Notes: generated by a model from the letters alone, not told the origin. A stretch of 39,627 bases of DNA from Oscillospiraceae bacterium (GCA_902362965.1 CABIYQ010000004.1:1-39627), one strand, 5' to 3'; numbered from the stretch's first letter, positions 8,785 to 17,385 are shown. Program-made: numbers and translations.

Positions 8785-11427
8785 TCAGGAATCCATATCA
8801 TTCTTATGAAAAATCCCTGCAATGCCCGAAACAACAGGAACTGCAAAAGAAAATCCCAAAGAAATAAGAAGAGGGGTTTTAGAAAGCGCAACGGTATCAA
8901 AAATCATTTGGATCGCCGGTACATAAATTGCCGCAAGAATAACGGCAAGGGACGCCAGAACCGCAAAAATAAGCTTTATATTTGAAAAATAATTTATTCC
9001 GAAAATGCCTTTCTTTTCTGATTTACATTCAAATACATGTATAAGCTGAGAGAATATAAGGGTTGCCAGTGCGCCTGTTCTAGCAGTATCAAGATCGCAG
9101 CCTGCTCTTAAAATCGTAGTAAAACAGCCAAGAGTACAAAGACCAATCATAATTCCTCGGAATATAATCTTAAACAGCAGTCCCCCTGAAAAAAAGCTTT
9201 CATCAGGACGTCTGGGACGCTGCTTCATAACATCCTTTTCACATGGCTCCATACCCAAAGCGATAGCCGGCAGACCGTCTGTTACAAGATTTACAAGCAA
9301 GAGCTGAGTAGGCAGAAGTACCATAGGGAATCCCATAAGAATACCTAAAAACATTGTAATAACTTCTCCGATATTGCATGACAGCAGATATCTCACAAAC
9401 TTTCTGATGTTTGCATAAATTCCTCTTCCCTGTTCAACTGCCTTTACTAAAGTCGCAAAATTATCGTCAAGCAAGATTACGTCAGCCGCCTGCTTAGTTA
9501 CGTCAGTACCAGTAATACCCATTGCAACGCCTACGTCTGCTTCCTTTATAGCAGGAGCGTCGTTTACTCCGTCCCCCGTCATTGTAACAATATTTCCCTT
9601 TCGTTTGTAAGCCTTAACAAGTCTCAGCTTGTGGGACGGATTTACTCTTGCATATACTGAAAATTCCGGCAGACGTCTGTCCAGCTCACTGTCGCTCATA
9701 GCGTCAAGCTCTGCTCCCGTAACCGCTTTGCCGCCTTTTAACAGTCCGGCTTCTTTAGCAACAGCCATAGCGGTTTCCTTGTGATCCCCTGTGATCATTA
9801 CTGTTTTTATATGAGCCGCCGAACATTTTTTTATAGCAGCCTTTGCTTCTTCTCTCGGAGGATCCTGCATTGCGGCAAGTCCCAGAAATACCAGTCCGCC
9901 TGAATGACTTTCCCCTGCTTTCACTTCTTTTTTTGCCAGTGCCAGAACTCTTAGCGCTCTTTTTGAAAGTGAAGAAATTTCCGCATTTATCTTATCTGTC
10001 ACAATGCGGTCAATAGGGACTTCCCCATTTGACGTCATAACAAAAGCGCATTTATTTAAAAGTATATCAGCCGCACCCTTTATATAAGCAGTTTCCTGAC
10101 CGGAAGGCGAACGGGTGATAACCGTCATCATTTTGGTTTCGCTGTCGAAAGGGATCTCATGGATTTTTCTCATATCACTGAGAGAGCCTGCGGTAACTCC
10201 GCCCTTTGCCGCACTTATCAGTAAAGCGATTTCAGTGGGATCGCCGTTTACAGTCCATTCTCCCTTACCCTCGATCGCTCCTCTGTTTCTGGAATTTATT
10301 TTACTGTCCGACTCGATAGAAGCAGTCGAACACAGCACAGAACATTTAAGAAGTTCATAGAGAGGCGGTATTGTTTTAGGATTAGGCTTTGTATTTTCCA
10401 GACGAATCTCACCGTTTATTTTGTAACCGCTTCCCAATACGTCGAATTCTTTCATATCAGTATAGATATGCTTTACAGTCATTTTATTTTCGGTTATAGT
10501 ACCGGTTTTGTCGGAGCATATCACTGAAGCACAGCCTAAAGTTTCAACGGAATGAAGCTTATTTACCAGTGCGTTGAGTTTAAGCATTCTGCTGACTGCA
10601 AGCGCCAGAGCGATAGTAACGGTAGCCGGCAGACCCTCCGGAATAGCGGCAATAGCGATAGTGATACCTGTCATAAGCATATCGAAAACAGGTTCGCCTC
10701 TTAGTACTCCCGCAAGGAACACAACGATACACACGCCTATACAAATAAGCGCTACGACCTTACCGAGCTCTCCCAGACGCTTCTGCAACGGAGTACGGCT
10801 TTCACCTGCGTCGCTTATCATATGAGATATTTTTCCGACCTGTGCATTTTTTCCGGTAGCAATAACCTGAGCCTTAGCATTGCCTCGTGTGATAACAGTA
10901 CCTGAATAGACAACACAGCTTCGATTTAAGGAATTGTCTTTATCATCAGGCGAGCCCGGTATTTTACTTACCTGATCGGATTCTCCTGTAAGCATAGCCT
11001 CGTCGGCATATAATCCGTTGCACTGTAAAATAACACTGTCCGCAGGAACTCTGTCTCCGGACTCGATCTCTATCAAGTCTCCAGGGACAAGCTCTGCTGC
11101 CGGAATAGTTTTCAGCTTACCGTCACGTATAACACGAGCGGTAGGGGCGGTCATATCTGCTAAAGCTTCAAGAGTTTTTTCAGTACGGTATTCCTGTATA
11201 AATCCCAGAACTGCGTTAAGCAGAACGATTGCAATTATAGTTGCTGCGTCGTATATTTCACCCAGAAACACTGAAATCACTGTTGCTCCCAGAAGAATCA
11301 TAACCATTACGTCTTTAAACTGTCCTGCAAATATTTTTAACGCTCCGTTACCTTTTTTCTCTGCGATAGTATTGCTCCCGAATTGATCCAGAAGCTTTTC
11401 AGCCTGTTTCTGTGTCAGTCCTGTCAT
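8785..11427 (-). CDS. Calcium-type P-type (PII) cation-transporting ATPase
   Basis: 880 aa, the usual size of bacterial SERCA/PMCA-like ATPases. The N-terminal cation ATPase domain is followed by the TGES actuator motif, the phosphorylation site SDKTGT with Asp306, the nucleotide-binding KGAADILL motif, the hinge motif MTGDGVNDAPA, and a C-terminal group of membrane helices. TM4 has AAIPEGLPA and TM6 has NLVTDGLPAIALG, both typical of Ca2+ pumps. It would export Ca2+ from the cytosol (or Mn2+). The start has AAAGGAG 8 nt upstream. It converges on the dockerin gene with one base between the stop codons and no obvious terminator between them, so the two transcripts may overlap. Confidence 0.93.
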   Translation of the reverse strand: MTGLTQKQAEKLLDQFGSNTIAEKKGNGALKIFAGQFKDVMVMILLGATVISVFLGEIYDAATIIAIVLLNAVLGFIQEYRTEKTLEALADMTAPTARVIRDGKLKTIPAAELVPGDLIEIESGDRVPADSVILQCNGLYADEAMLTGESDQVSKIPGSPDDKDNSLNRSCVVYSGTVITRGNAKAQVIATGKNAQVGKISHMISDAGESRTPLQKRLGELGKVVALICIGVCIVVFLAGVLRGEPVFDMLMTGITIAIAAIPEGLPATVTIALALAVSRMLKLNALVNKLHSVETLGCASVICSDKTGTITENKMTVKHIYTDMKEFDVLGSGYKINGEIRLENTKPNPKTIPPLYELLKCSVLCSTASIESDSKINSRNRGAIEGKGEWTVNGDPTEIALLISAAKGGVTAGSLSDMRKIHEIPFDSETKMMTVITRSPSGQETAYIKGAADILLNKCAFVMTSNGEVPIDRIVTDKINAEISSLSKRALRVLALAKKEVKAGESHSGGLVFLGLAAMQDPPREEAKAAIKKCSAAHIKTVMITGDHKETAMAVAKEAGLLKGGKAVTGAELDAMSDSELDRRLPEFSVYARVNPSHKLRLVKAYKRKGNIVTMTGDGVNDAPAIKEADVGVAMGITGTDVTKQAADVILLDDNFATLVKAVEQGRGIYANIRKFVRYLLSCNIGEVITMFLGILMGFPMVLLPTQLLLVNLVTDGLPAIALGMEPCEKDVMKQRPRRPDESFFSGGLLFKIIFRGIMIGLCTLGCFTTILRAGCDLDTARTGALATLIFSQLIHVFECKSEKKGIFGINYFSNIKLIFAVLASLAVILAAIYVPAIQMIFDTVALSKTPLLISLGFSFAVPVVSGIAGIFHKNDMDS

Positions 11428-11489
11428 AGCCTTTGCTCCTTTTACTTTATTGAACGTTGTCCCTAAAGTCTATGCGGACAAATCTAAAA

Positions 11490-11640
11490 TCATTCAAGCT
11501 TTTTGAAAAAAGCTTGGCAAAAACTTTCATATCGTCTTTAGTCTGATGATATATTTTAAATAAGGCTCGACAGGTAAGTAAACAGAGGATTGAAGAAAAA
11601 ATTTTGAAAAAAAGTAAGCAAAAAACTTTAATATCGTCTA
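11490..11640. repeat. Family-1 intergenic repeat
   Basis: Opens with a hairpin (aagctttttgaaaaaagctt), then ggcaaaaactttcatatcgtc, a ggctcgacaggtaagtaaac block and a second ..gcaaaaaactttaatatcgtc block. It is the reverse complement of the unit at 1695-2074 and leads straight into the family-2 element. Confidence 0.85.
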
Positions 11641-12172
11641 TTGAACTCTTTTTTCTTGTTCATTTCTTGTCTCGTGACAAGAAACGAACCAAAGAAACAC
11701 ACTTCTTTTTTGTTCACACGAAAAAAGAAGCAAAAAATGTAACGACTGCATAATTAATAGTAAACTATCACACAAGGTACTCTCCCAAAACTGTGCTGAG
11801 ACGTTTTTGCAACTTGGATTCTCCGCTTAACTGCACTCATCTAACATGGGCGTGAATTTTAAATGTTAAGTCTTGCCTTTTATTGGGAGTCCTATTAGTT
11901 CAGAAACTGTATGACGGATAAAATTCGGCACTTTATGTGCCGCAAGCCGCCCACGGCGTTTGAGTGGGCGCATTTCTTTGTTACTTTCTTGTTGCGAAAC
12001 AAGAAAGTCAAGAAAAAGAAGTTTTAAAGAAACTTGTTTCTTTGGTTCGGCATCAATAACAAAACAAAAAATGACAAATGTTTTTTACCTACGCTTTTAC
12101 AAAGCGTAGAATATACGAAACAAGAAAGTTAAGAAAAGGAAAGTTTTGTGAAGATTTTTTGAAAATCTTCAT
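11641..12172. repeat. Family-2 mosaic hairpin repeat, copy A
   Basis: About 400 bp shared with four other places in this window. In order on the plus strand: hairpin tttcttgtctcgtgacaagaaa, hairpin cttcttttttg/cgaaaaaagaag (about 11702-11730), gtaacgactgc (11740-11750), a ctctcccaaaactgtgctgagac block, a weak catctaacatgggcg hairpin, cagaaactgtatgacggata (11901-11920), hairpin cggcac/gtgccg, hairpin gcccacgg../gagtgggc, hairpin ctttcttgttgc/gaaacaagaaag, and the end palindrome aaagaaacttgtttcttt. Further hairpins at 12088-12109 and 12150-12171 belong to an extended form that is partly shared with copy C. No protein is credible here. Confidence 0.9.
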
Positions 12173-12174
12173 AT

Positions 12175-12218
12175 GTCAAGTCAACTACCTTGACATTAGG
12201 ATTTTATTGAGTTATAAT
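12175..12218 (+). promoter_or_regulatory. Promoter of the pspA operon with overlapping inverted repeat
   Basis: TTGACA (12190-12195), 17-bp spacer, TATAAT (12213-12218): a consensus sigma-A promoter. GTCAAG-8-CTTGAC (12175-12194) is an inverted repeat ending inside the -35 box and may be an operator. Confidence 0.75.
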
Positions 12219-12245
12219 AAACCTATAAAAATCGGGGGTGCATTA

Positions 12246-12716
12246 ATGGATAAAAGACTTCGTGAACTTGAAGAAGAACAGCGCCGCCTTATGGAACAAA
12301 TGGAGAAAAACGAAAGTAAGAATAAGTACAAATATAAATCTGCGGAAAAGCACGAAAGCAATATTCTTTTACAATTTGTTATCGGACTTCTGCTGCTGGG
12401 CGTCGGACTGTTCTGGATATTCCAGTCAGTTAAAGTAACGTCCGGATTCAGTTCCTTTTACAGTATCGGCGGATGGTCTGCTCCCAACGGAACAGTAATA
12501 ATACCGCTTTTAATAGGAATTGTAATGCTGTTTGTCATGGAAAAAAAGATATTCGGCTGGATTGTAACGGGTATCGGGACAGCAATAATACTTATAGCAG
12601 TTATTACAAGCGTCAGACTTCATTTCAGCGGCGGAAATTTGTTCAACTATGTATTAATGTTTGGTTTTACCGCTGTGGGAGGCGGACTTGTATTAAAGTC
12701 ACTATTTAAAAAATAA
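12246..12716 (+). CDS. Four-TM membrane protein, first gene of the pspA operon
   Basis: 156 aa, not assigned to a named family. Residues 1-36 are charged and predicted coiled-coil or helical (many E, K, R, Q). Four hydrophobic segments follow at about 40-60, 80-97, 100-120 and 129-150. The ATG at 12246 follows a GGGGGTG site and a strong promoter; an upstream in-frame start lies inside the repeat and is not credible. Located 17 bp before pspA, so the two are surely co-transcribed. By position it may be the membrane partner of PspA, as PspB/C or LiaF/YvlB-type proteins are elsewhere; this is inference only. Confidence 0.8.
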   Translation: MDKRLRELEEEQRRLMEQMEKNESKNKYKYKSAEKHESNILLQFVIGLLLLGVGLFWIFQSVKVTSGFSSFYSIGGWSAPNGTVIIPLLIGIVMLFVMEKKIFGWIVTGIGTAIILIAVITSVRLHFSGGNLFNYVLMFGFTAVGGGLVLKSLFKK

Positions 12717-12733
12717 TAAACGGAGGCAGAACA

Positions 12734-13402
12734 ATGGGCATTTTTCAGCGTTTAAGCGACATACTCAAATCAAATGTCAACGATCTTATTGACAGGGCAG
12801 AAGATCCTGAAAAGATGGTAAAGCAGATCATTATCGACATGCAGAAGGAACTCAATAATTCAACTCAGGCACTGGGCAAAGCTGTTGCCAGTGAAAGAAT
12901 AGCAAAGAAACAGTATGATCAGGCGGCTGCCAAATCTGCCGACTGGGAATCAAAGGCTAAAACTGCTATAGCTGCCGGAGATGAAGAGCTTGCCAAAAAG
13001 GCTCTGGCAAATAAAGTCAAGGCTGATAAGGATACTGCGCAGTATAAGGAAATGTACGATACCATTTCTCAGCAGACTGAAACTATCAGAACACAGGTTG
13101 AAGTTCTGAAATCAAAGCTTGAAGAAGCAAAAAGCCGTCAGGCAATGCTCATTGCACGTTCCCAAATGGCGGATACTCAGAAAGCTCTTGCCAATGCGAC
13201 AGGAGGGTTTGATTCCTCCAGCGCATCTGAAAAGTTCAGTAGAATGGAAGAAAAAATTGAACGAAAAGAAGCTGAAGCTCAGGCATTTACCGATATAGCA
13301 ACCGATACGGGAAGTAATGACGCAGAGGAATTTGAAAAGTTGGAAAACGATTCAAAGGTAAATTCCGAGCTTGAAAGACTTAAAGCTGAAATGGGACTTT
13401 AA
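12734..13402 (+). CDS. pspA: PspA/IM30 family membrane-stress protein
   Basis: 222 aa, the standard length. The N-terminus MGIFQRLSDILKSNVNDLIDRAEDPEKM is the amphipathic helix and first block of PspA/Vipp1/LiaH proteins, followed by a long coiled coil to about residue 190. These ESCRT-III-like proteins polymerise on the inner face of the plasma membrane to protect it from proton leak or envelope stress. The ribosome-binding site is GGAGG, 6 nt before the ATG. It lies between a 4-TM protein gene and a 52-aa single-TM gene, forming a three-gene operon with its own promoter and terminator. No PspF or two-component regulator is nearby. Confidence 0.92.
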   Translation: MGIFQRLSDILKSNVNDLIDRAEDPEKMVKQIIIDMQKELNNSTQALGKAVASERIAKKQYDQAAAKSADWESKAKTAIAAGDEELAKKALANKVKADKDTAQYKEMYDTISQQTETIRTQVEVLKSKLEEAKSRQAMLIARSQMADTQKALANATGGFDSSSASEKFSRMEEKIERKEAEAQAFTDIATDTGSNDAEEFEKLENDSKVNSELERLKAEMGL

Positions 13403-13431
13403 TAAAACATAAAAAACAGGAGGCTTTCAAA

Positions 13432-13590
13432 ATGGAAGAAAAAAAGAAAAGAAATTCGATTGCCGTACTTATCCCTATTCTTGTAGCGCTTATCGGTGCT
13501 ATTACATCTGTAGCTTATATTGTATTCAGAATGAGCAGCAACAGAAGCTACGAAGAACAGTGGAAAGACTATGACGAATGCGGAATTTGA
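13432..13590 (+). CDS. Small single-TM protein, third gene of the pspA operon
   Basis: 52 aa. The start MEEKKKRNS is basic, followed by one hydrophobic helix (about residues 10-31, AVLIPILVALIGAITSVAYI) and an acidic tail with EEQWKDYDECGI. It has a strong AGGAGG site 7 nt before the ATG, lies 29 bp after pspA and is followed at once by a terminator. These signals support a real gene although it is short. A basic N-end before the helix predicts the N-terminus inside and the tail outside. Function unknown; perhaps a membrane anchor or sensor for PspA. Confidence 0.75.
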   Translation: MEEKKKRNSIAVLIPILVALIGAITSVAYIVFRMSSNRSYEEQWKDYDECGI

Positions 13591-13604
13591 TATGAATCGA
13601 ATCA

Positions 13605-13642
13605 GGGACGCTCTAAAAATAGAGCGTCCCTCAATTTTTTTA
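13605..13642 (+). terminator. Terminator of the pspA operon
   Basis: Perfect 10-bp stem GGGACGCTCT/AGAGCGTCCC (13605-13614, 13621-13630), then a T run. Confidence 0.9.
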
Positions 13643-13643
13643 C

Positions 13644-13681
13644 GGTAAAATAAAATAAGGGCATTAGATAATGCCCTTATT
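13644..13681 (-). terminator. Terminator of thrS
   Basis: 12-bp stem AATAAGGGCATT/AATGCCCTTATT (13654-13665, 13670-13681) with T-rich sequence on the minus-strand side, 18 bp after the thrS stop. Confidence 0.8.
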
Positions 13682-13699
13682 TGTATTTATAAGCTTAAA

Positions 13700-15643
13700 T
13701 TATCTTTTTTTACTTGCAATTTCGTCAAGAAGCTTGTCAAGTAAGTCTCCTGCGGACATTGAACCCAAATCGCCTTCACGTCTTGAGCGTACGGAAACTG
13801 TTTTTGTTTCAGCTTCATTATCTCCTGCAATGATCATGTAAGGTACTTTTTCAAGCTGTGCCTGTCTTATTTTGTATCCCATTTTTTCAGCTCTGTCGTC
13901 AATAGTACATCTTATACCGGCAGCTTCAAGCTTTGCAGAAATTTCATTGACAAACGGAAGATGCCTGTCTGCAATCGGAATAAAGCGAACCTGTTCAGGA
14001 GCGAGCCACAGCGGAAATGCTCCGGCATATTTTTCAATAAGCAGGGCAAGAGTTCTTTCATAACAGCCAAGAGAGGATCTGTGGATAATGTACGGTGTTT
14101 TTCTTGAACCGTCAACATCAATATATTCCATACCGAATTTTTGTGCAAGGAGCATGTCAATTTGAATCGTAATAAGAGTGTCCTCCTTGCCGTGAACGTT
14201 CTTGATCTGGAAATCAAGCTTAGGACCGTAAAACGCCGCTTCATCAATACCTATAGTATAATTTATTCCAAGATGATCCAGAATTTTACCCATTAGCTCC
14301 TGAGCTTCATTCCACTGTTCCGGAGTACCCTCATATTTTTCGGTATTGTTAGGATCCCATTGAGAGAAACGGTAAGTTATATCTTCCTCAAGACCTAAAA
14401 CGTCTAGGATATATCTTGCAAGCTCCAGACAGCCTTTAAATTCTTCTTCCAGCTGTTCCGGACGAAGGATAAGGTGTCCTTCGGCGAGAGTAAACTGTCT
14501 TACACGGATAAGACCGTGCATTTCACCGCTGTCCTCATTTCTGAAAAGAGTAGAAGTTTCGCCAAGTCTCATAGGGAGGTCACGGTAGGAACGCTGTCTG
14601 TTTAAAAATACCTGATACTGGAACGGACATGTCATTGGACGCAGTGCCAGACATTCTTTAGTTTCGTCGTCAGGATCACCCAAGACGAACATACCGTCAC
14701 GGTAGTGATCCCAGTGACCGGAGATTTTATAAAGGTCGGATTTTGCCATATAAGGAGTTTTAGTAAGGAGATATCCTCTTTTTTCTTCTTCGTCTTCGAT
14801 CCATCTCTGAAGAAGCTGGATCACTTTTGCACCCTTAGGGAGCATTATCGGAAGTCCCTGACCGATGTAGTCAACAGTTGTAAACAGCTCAAGTTCACGT
14901 CCGAGCTTGTTGTGGTCACGCATTTTAGCGTCTTCAAGGGCTTTGAGATGTTCTTCAAGCTGTGACGCTTTCGGGAATGCCGTTGCATAAACACGGGACA
15001 GCATTTTGTTTTTTTCCGAACCTCTCCAGTAAGCGCCTGTACATGAAAGCAGCTTGAATGCTTTTACCGGAGCAGTTGTCATAAGGTGCGGACCGGCGCA
15101 CAGGTCGGAGAATTCTCCCTGTTTGTAAAATGAAATAGGTTCGCCTTTTTCCGCATGCTCCTGACAAAGCTCGACTTTGTAGATCTCTCCCTGTTCTTCA
15201 AGAGTTTTTATAGCGTCCTCAGGGGACATTTGATAGCTTTCCAGCGGAATGCCTTCCTTAACGATTTTCTTCATTTCAGCTTCGATTTTTGTCAGTTCTT
15301 CTGCTGTGAACGGTTTTTCAAGGTCGAAATCATAGTAGAAACCGTTGTCGATTGCCGGACCGATTGCAAGCTTTGCATTTGGATAAAGTCTTTTTACTGC
15401 CTGTGCAAGAATATGGGAAGCCGTGTGCCAGAAAGTCTTTTTACCCTCAATTGAATCAAAAGTCATGACTTCAAATTCACAGTCACTGTCAATAACTGTC
15501 CTCAGATCCTTTACTTCGCCGTTGATTTTAACACAGCATGCAGCCTTGTAAAGTCCTGCGCCTATGCCCTTGATGATTTCCGCAGCGGACGCTGCCGATT
15601 CAATTTCACGGATACTTCCGTCTTTTAACGTTAATTTTATCAT
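13700..15643 (-). CDS. thrS: Threonyl-tRNA synthetase
   Basis: 647 aa. Charges tRNA-Thr with threonine in the cytosol. The N-terminal TGS domain (MIKLTLKDGS.., about 1-60) and the editing SAD domain (HTASHILAQAVKRLYP, HxxxH) precede the class II core with MTCPFQYQVF (zinc-binding Cys), RLGETSTLFRNEDSGE and GHLILRPEQ. The C-terminal anticodon-binding domain includes VRFIPIADRHLPF. The ATG at 15643 was chosen because GGAGG lies 8 nt upstream; an ATG 15 bp further up overlaps that site. It follows a lipase-like gene by 44 bp, and both are downstream of a Thr T-box leader, so uncharged tRNA-Thr should induce both. Confidence 0.97.
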   Translation of the reverse strand: MIKLTLKDGSIREIESAASAAEIIKGIGAGLYKAACCVKINGEVKDLRTVIDSDCEFEVMTFDSIEGKKTFWHTASHILAQAVKRLYPNAKLAIGPAIDNGFYYDFDLEKPFTAEELTKIEAEMKKIVKEGIPLESYQMSPEDAIKTLEEQGEIYKVELCQEHAEKGEPISFYKQGEFSDLCAGPHLMTTAPVKAFKLLSCTGAYWRGSEKNKMLSRVYATAFPKASQLEEHLKALEDAKMRDHNKLGRELELFTTVDYIGQGLPIMLPKGAKVIQLLQRWIEDEEEKRGYLLTKTPYMAKSDLYKISGHWDHYRDGMFVLGDPDDETKECLALRPMTCPFQYQVFLNRQRSYRDLPMRLGETSTLFRNEDSGEMHGLIRVRQFTLAEGHLILRPEQLEEEFKGCLELARYILDVLGLEEDITYRFSQWDPNNTEKYEGTPEQWNEAQELMGKILDHLGINYTIGIDEAAFYGPKLDFQIKNVHGKEDTLITIQIDMLLAQKFGMEYIDVDGSRKTPYIIHRSSLGCYERTLALLIEKYAGAFPLWLAPEQVRFIPIADRHLPFVNEISAKLEAAGIRCTIDDRAEKMGYKIRQAQLEKVPYMIIAGDNEAETKTVSVRSRREGDLGSMSAGDLLDKLLDEIASKKR

Positions 15644-15687
15644 TTTATATTCCTCCATAAATTAATATTTTTTATACAAAAGGGAAA

Positions 15688-17004
15688 TTAAAATCCCCTT
15701 TCCTTAAGGTCGTGAACAACGCCTACATAAAATTCTCTAACGTCAAAGCCTTCAATATTTTCACGGTTTAAGTCTATAACGTCGCCATGGGAAATACCCC
15801 TGTTTCCGGATGGTTCAAGAAAAGTAAATTTTTCTCCCCATTTCATTGATGCTTCGGAAACCAGACCGTCGTTCGCACCGTCGAACATCTTTACAAACAT
15901 AGAAGAAAGATTTAAAGGAAACTGACCGTTGTACGCCTTTTTCATTTTTGAGCCGATACTCTGGTAAAAAACCTCAGGAGAATCGGGACATTTTTCATTT
16001 AAATCACGGCAGCTAGAAGCGGTCAGATCATTTACGGCTGCAAGAAAATCGGGATCAGTATCTCCAAGCTTTTTAAGAGCCTTATTGTACTTGTCCGCGA
16101 CTCCCTGACGGAAAGAATCGGGAACCTTATTTAAAAGATATTCAGCAAACTGACAGCCCTTGTGAGGAGTATTCACAGTTGTAAGACTTGCGGTATATTT
16201 GTCAGCTCCCAGACAGCTTATTGCATATCTTGAATCAAGACCTCCCTTTGAGTGAGCAATGATGTTTACTTTTCCGCAGCCGGTATCGTTAACGATAGTG
16301 CGGATTTTTTCCGTCAGTTCCCTGGCGCTTTCTTCAACGGATGCCGCCGACTGCTGTCCGCCGTAATATATTTTTGCACCATTGCTGATAAGTGTTTCAG
16401 GAATTCGTCCCCAGTAGTTAAAAAAGTTTGAATCACGGAAAAATACGCCGTGAACCAACAGAATAGGATATTTAGTATCGCATACTTTCTGTTCTTTTCG
16501 TTTATCTTCAAGCTGACGTTTTCCAAGTTCAAATTTGTATTCACGGTCTGTTACTGAAATAATTTTTATCAGCAGAATTAAGTGTATAACGGGAATCATG
16601 CCGAAAATTATTCCAAGTACTCTCCACTTGATTCCAAGCTGGGCGGAAGTACAGTAAACACGGATAATACCGTTCCAGAAAAGCACAAATTCACAGCAGA
16701 CTACAATAACAGAATTAATAATTATATCCTTTACTTCAAAATCAAATAGGAAAATCAGTAAAAAAAGTAAAATAACGCTGAGTATTGCAGTTGCAAGAAA
16801 AACCTTTAAAATTCTTGTTCCGCCATACAGCATTTTTGTTTTAAATGAATTTTGCTTTTTGAATGACGGAAAAATGTTGAATACTATAAACCACAATCCG
16901 CCTAAAACGGTAAAAAGTACTGAAAAAATACTAAAATCAGCAAATTCCATAATTGCATAGCAGTTTAAAACTGCAAATATTATAATTGAATGTATTGCCG
17001 TCAT
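15688..17004 (-). CDS. Membrane-anchored lipase-like alpha/beta hydrolase
   Basis: 438 aa. The first ~175 residues contain about five hydrophobic segments. The rest is an alpha/beta hydrolase resembling triacylglycerol lipases: YPILLVHGVFFRDSNFFNYWGRIP (HG oxyanion region), the nucleophile elbow AHSKGG with Ser252, LTTVNTPHKGCQFAEYLL, and a late GISHGD with a likely catalytic His. An Asp in MFDGANDGLVSE is a candidate for the triad. Substrate unknown; a lipid or ester at the membrane is likely. The ATG at 17004 has an AAGGGGG site. It lies directly between the T-box leader and thrS, an odd partner for a tRNA synthetase. Confidence 0.8.
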   Translation of the reverse strand: MTAIHSIIIFAVLNCYAIMEFADFSIFSVLFTVLGGLWFIVFNIFPSFKKQNSFKTKMLYGGTRILKVFLATAILSVILLFLLIFLFDFEVKDIIINSVIVVCCEFVLFWNGIIRVYCTSAQLGIKWRVLGIIFGMIPVIHLILLIKIISVTDREYKFELGKRQLEDKRKEQKVCDTKYPILLVHGVFFRDSNFFNYWGRIPETLISNGAKIYYGGQQSAASVEESARELTEKIRTIVNDTGCGKVNIIAHSKGGLDSRYAISCLGADKYTASLTTVNTPHKGCQFAEYLLNKVPDSFRQGVADKYNKALKKLGDTDPDFLAAVNDLTASSCRDLNEKCPDSPEVFYQSIGSKMKKAYNGQFPLNLSSMFVKMFDGANDGLVSEASMKWGEKFTFLEPSGNRGISHGDVIDLNRENIEGFDVREFYVGVVHDLKERGF

Positions 17005-17021
17005 ATATCCCCCTTATCAAA

Positions 17022-17232
17022 AACAAAACGCCCCTCGGACGCAAAAAGTCCAAGGGGCGATAATAACCGCTGTTCCACCCTTTTTCACAGAATACAGACA
17101 TATTCTGCCTTAAAAAGCCGTTTTGTAACGCAAACGAAACGCCGGGTATTAACCGGACTCAAAAGGCGGTGTATTCAAAATCTGTTACAGTCCTGCTTTC
17201 AGCCGATGACAGAACCTCTCTGAGTAAGCTTT
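17022..17232 (-). promoter_or_regulatory. T-box leader (tRNA-Thr sensing) upstream of the lipase-thrS operon
   Basis: On the minus strand, AGGGTGGAACAGCG (17069-17082) matches the T-box antiterminator sequence. It is followed by a strong terminator, stem of 12 bp with one mismatch (17029-17040 with 17048-17059), then a T-rich run. Upstream, GAATACACCGCC places a specifier codon ACC (Thr; plus-strand 17168-17170) at the base of stem I. An AGAGAG stretch and a stem I distal region lie at about 17190-17220. The specifier agrees with the thrS gene downstream. Uncharged tRNA-Thr would bind and prevent termination. Confidence 0.9.
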
Positions 17233-17385
17233 GACAATGAATCTTCCTTTTTCACAGTTTTAAAATATTTTATGTTTTTATGCTAACATAATTTTAGATT
17301 ATTGTCAAGTAATTTTTTAAAAATATTTTTTTATGAATAATGAAGAATTTAGTGCAGAAAATAGTCTGTGAAAGGAGCGAATAGA

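Noticed and set aside
11641..12172. Insertion sequence or known group II intron
   Set aside because: No transposase or reverse transcriptase frame, no clear target-site duplication, and none of the domain V-type sequence of group II introns.
12078..12245. N-terminal extension of the 4-TM protein by 56 residues
   Set aside because: It runs through hairpins of copy A and the promoter at 12190-12218. The ATG at 12246 has a proper ribosome-binding site.
15644..15658. thrS start at the upstream ATG (adding MEEYK)
   Set aside because: That ATG overlaps the GGAGG site which is correctly spaced for the ATG at 15643.
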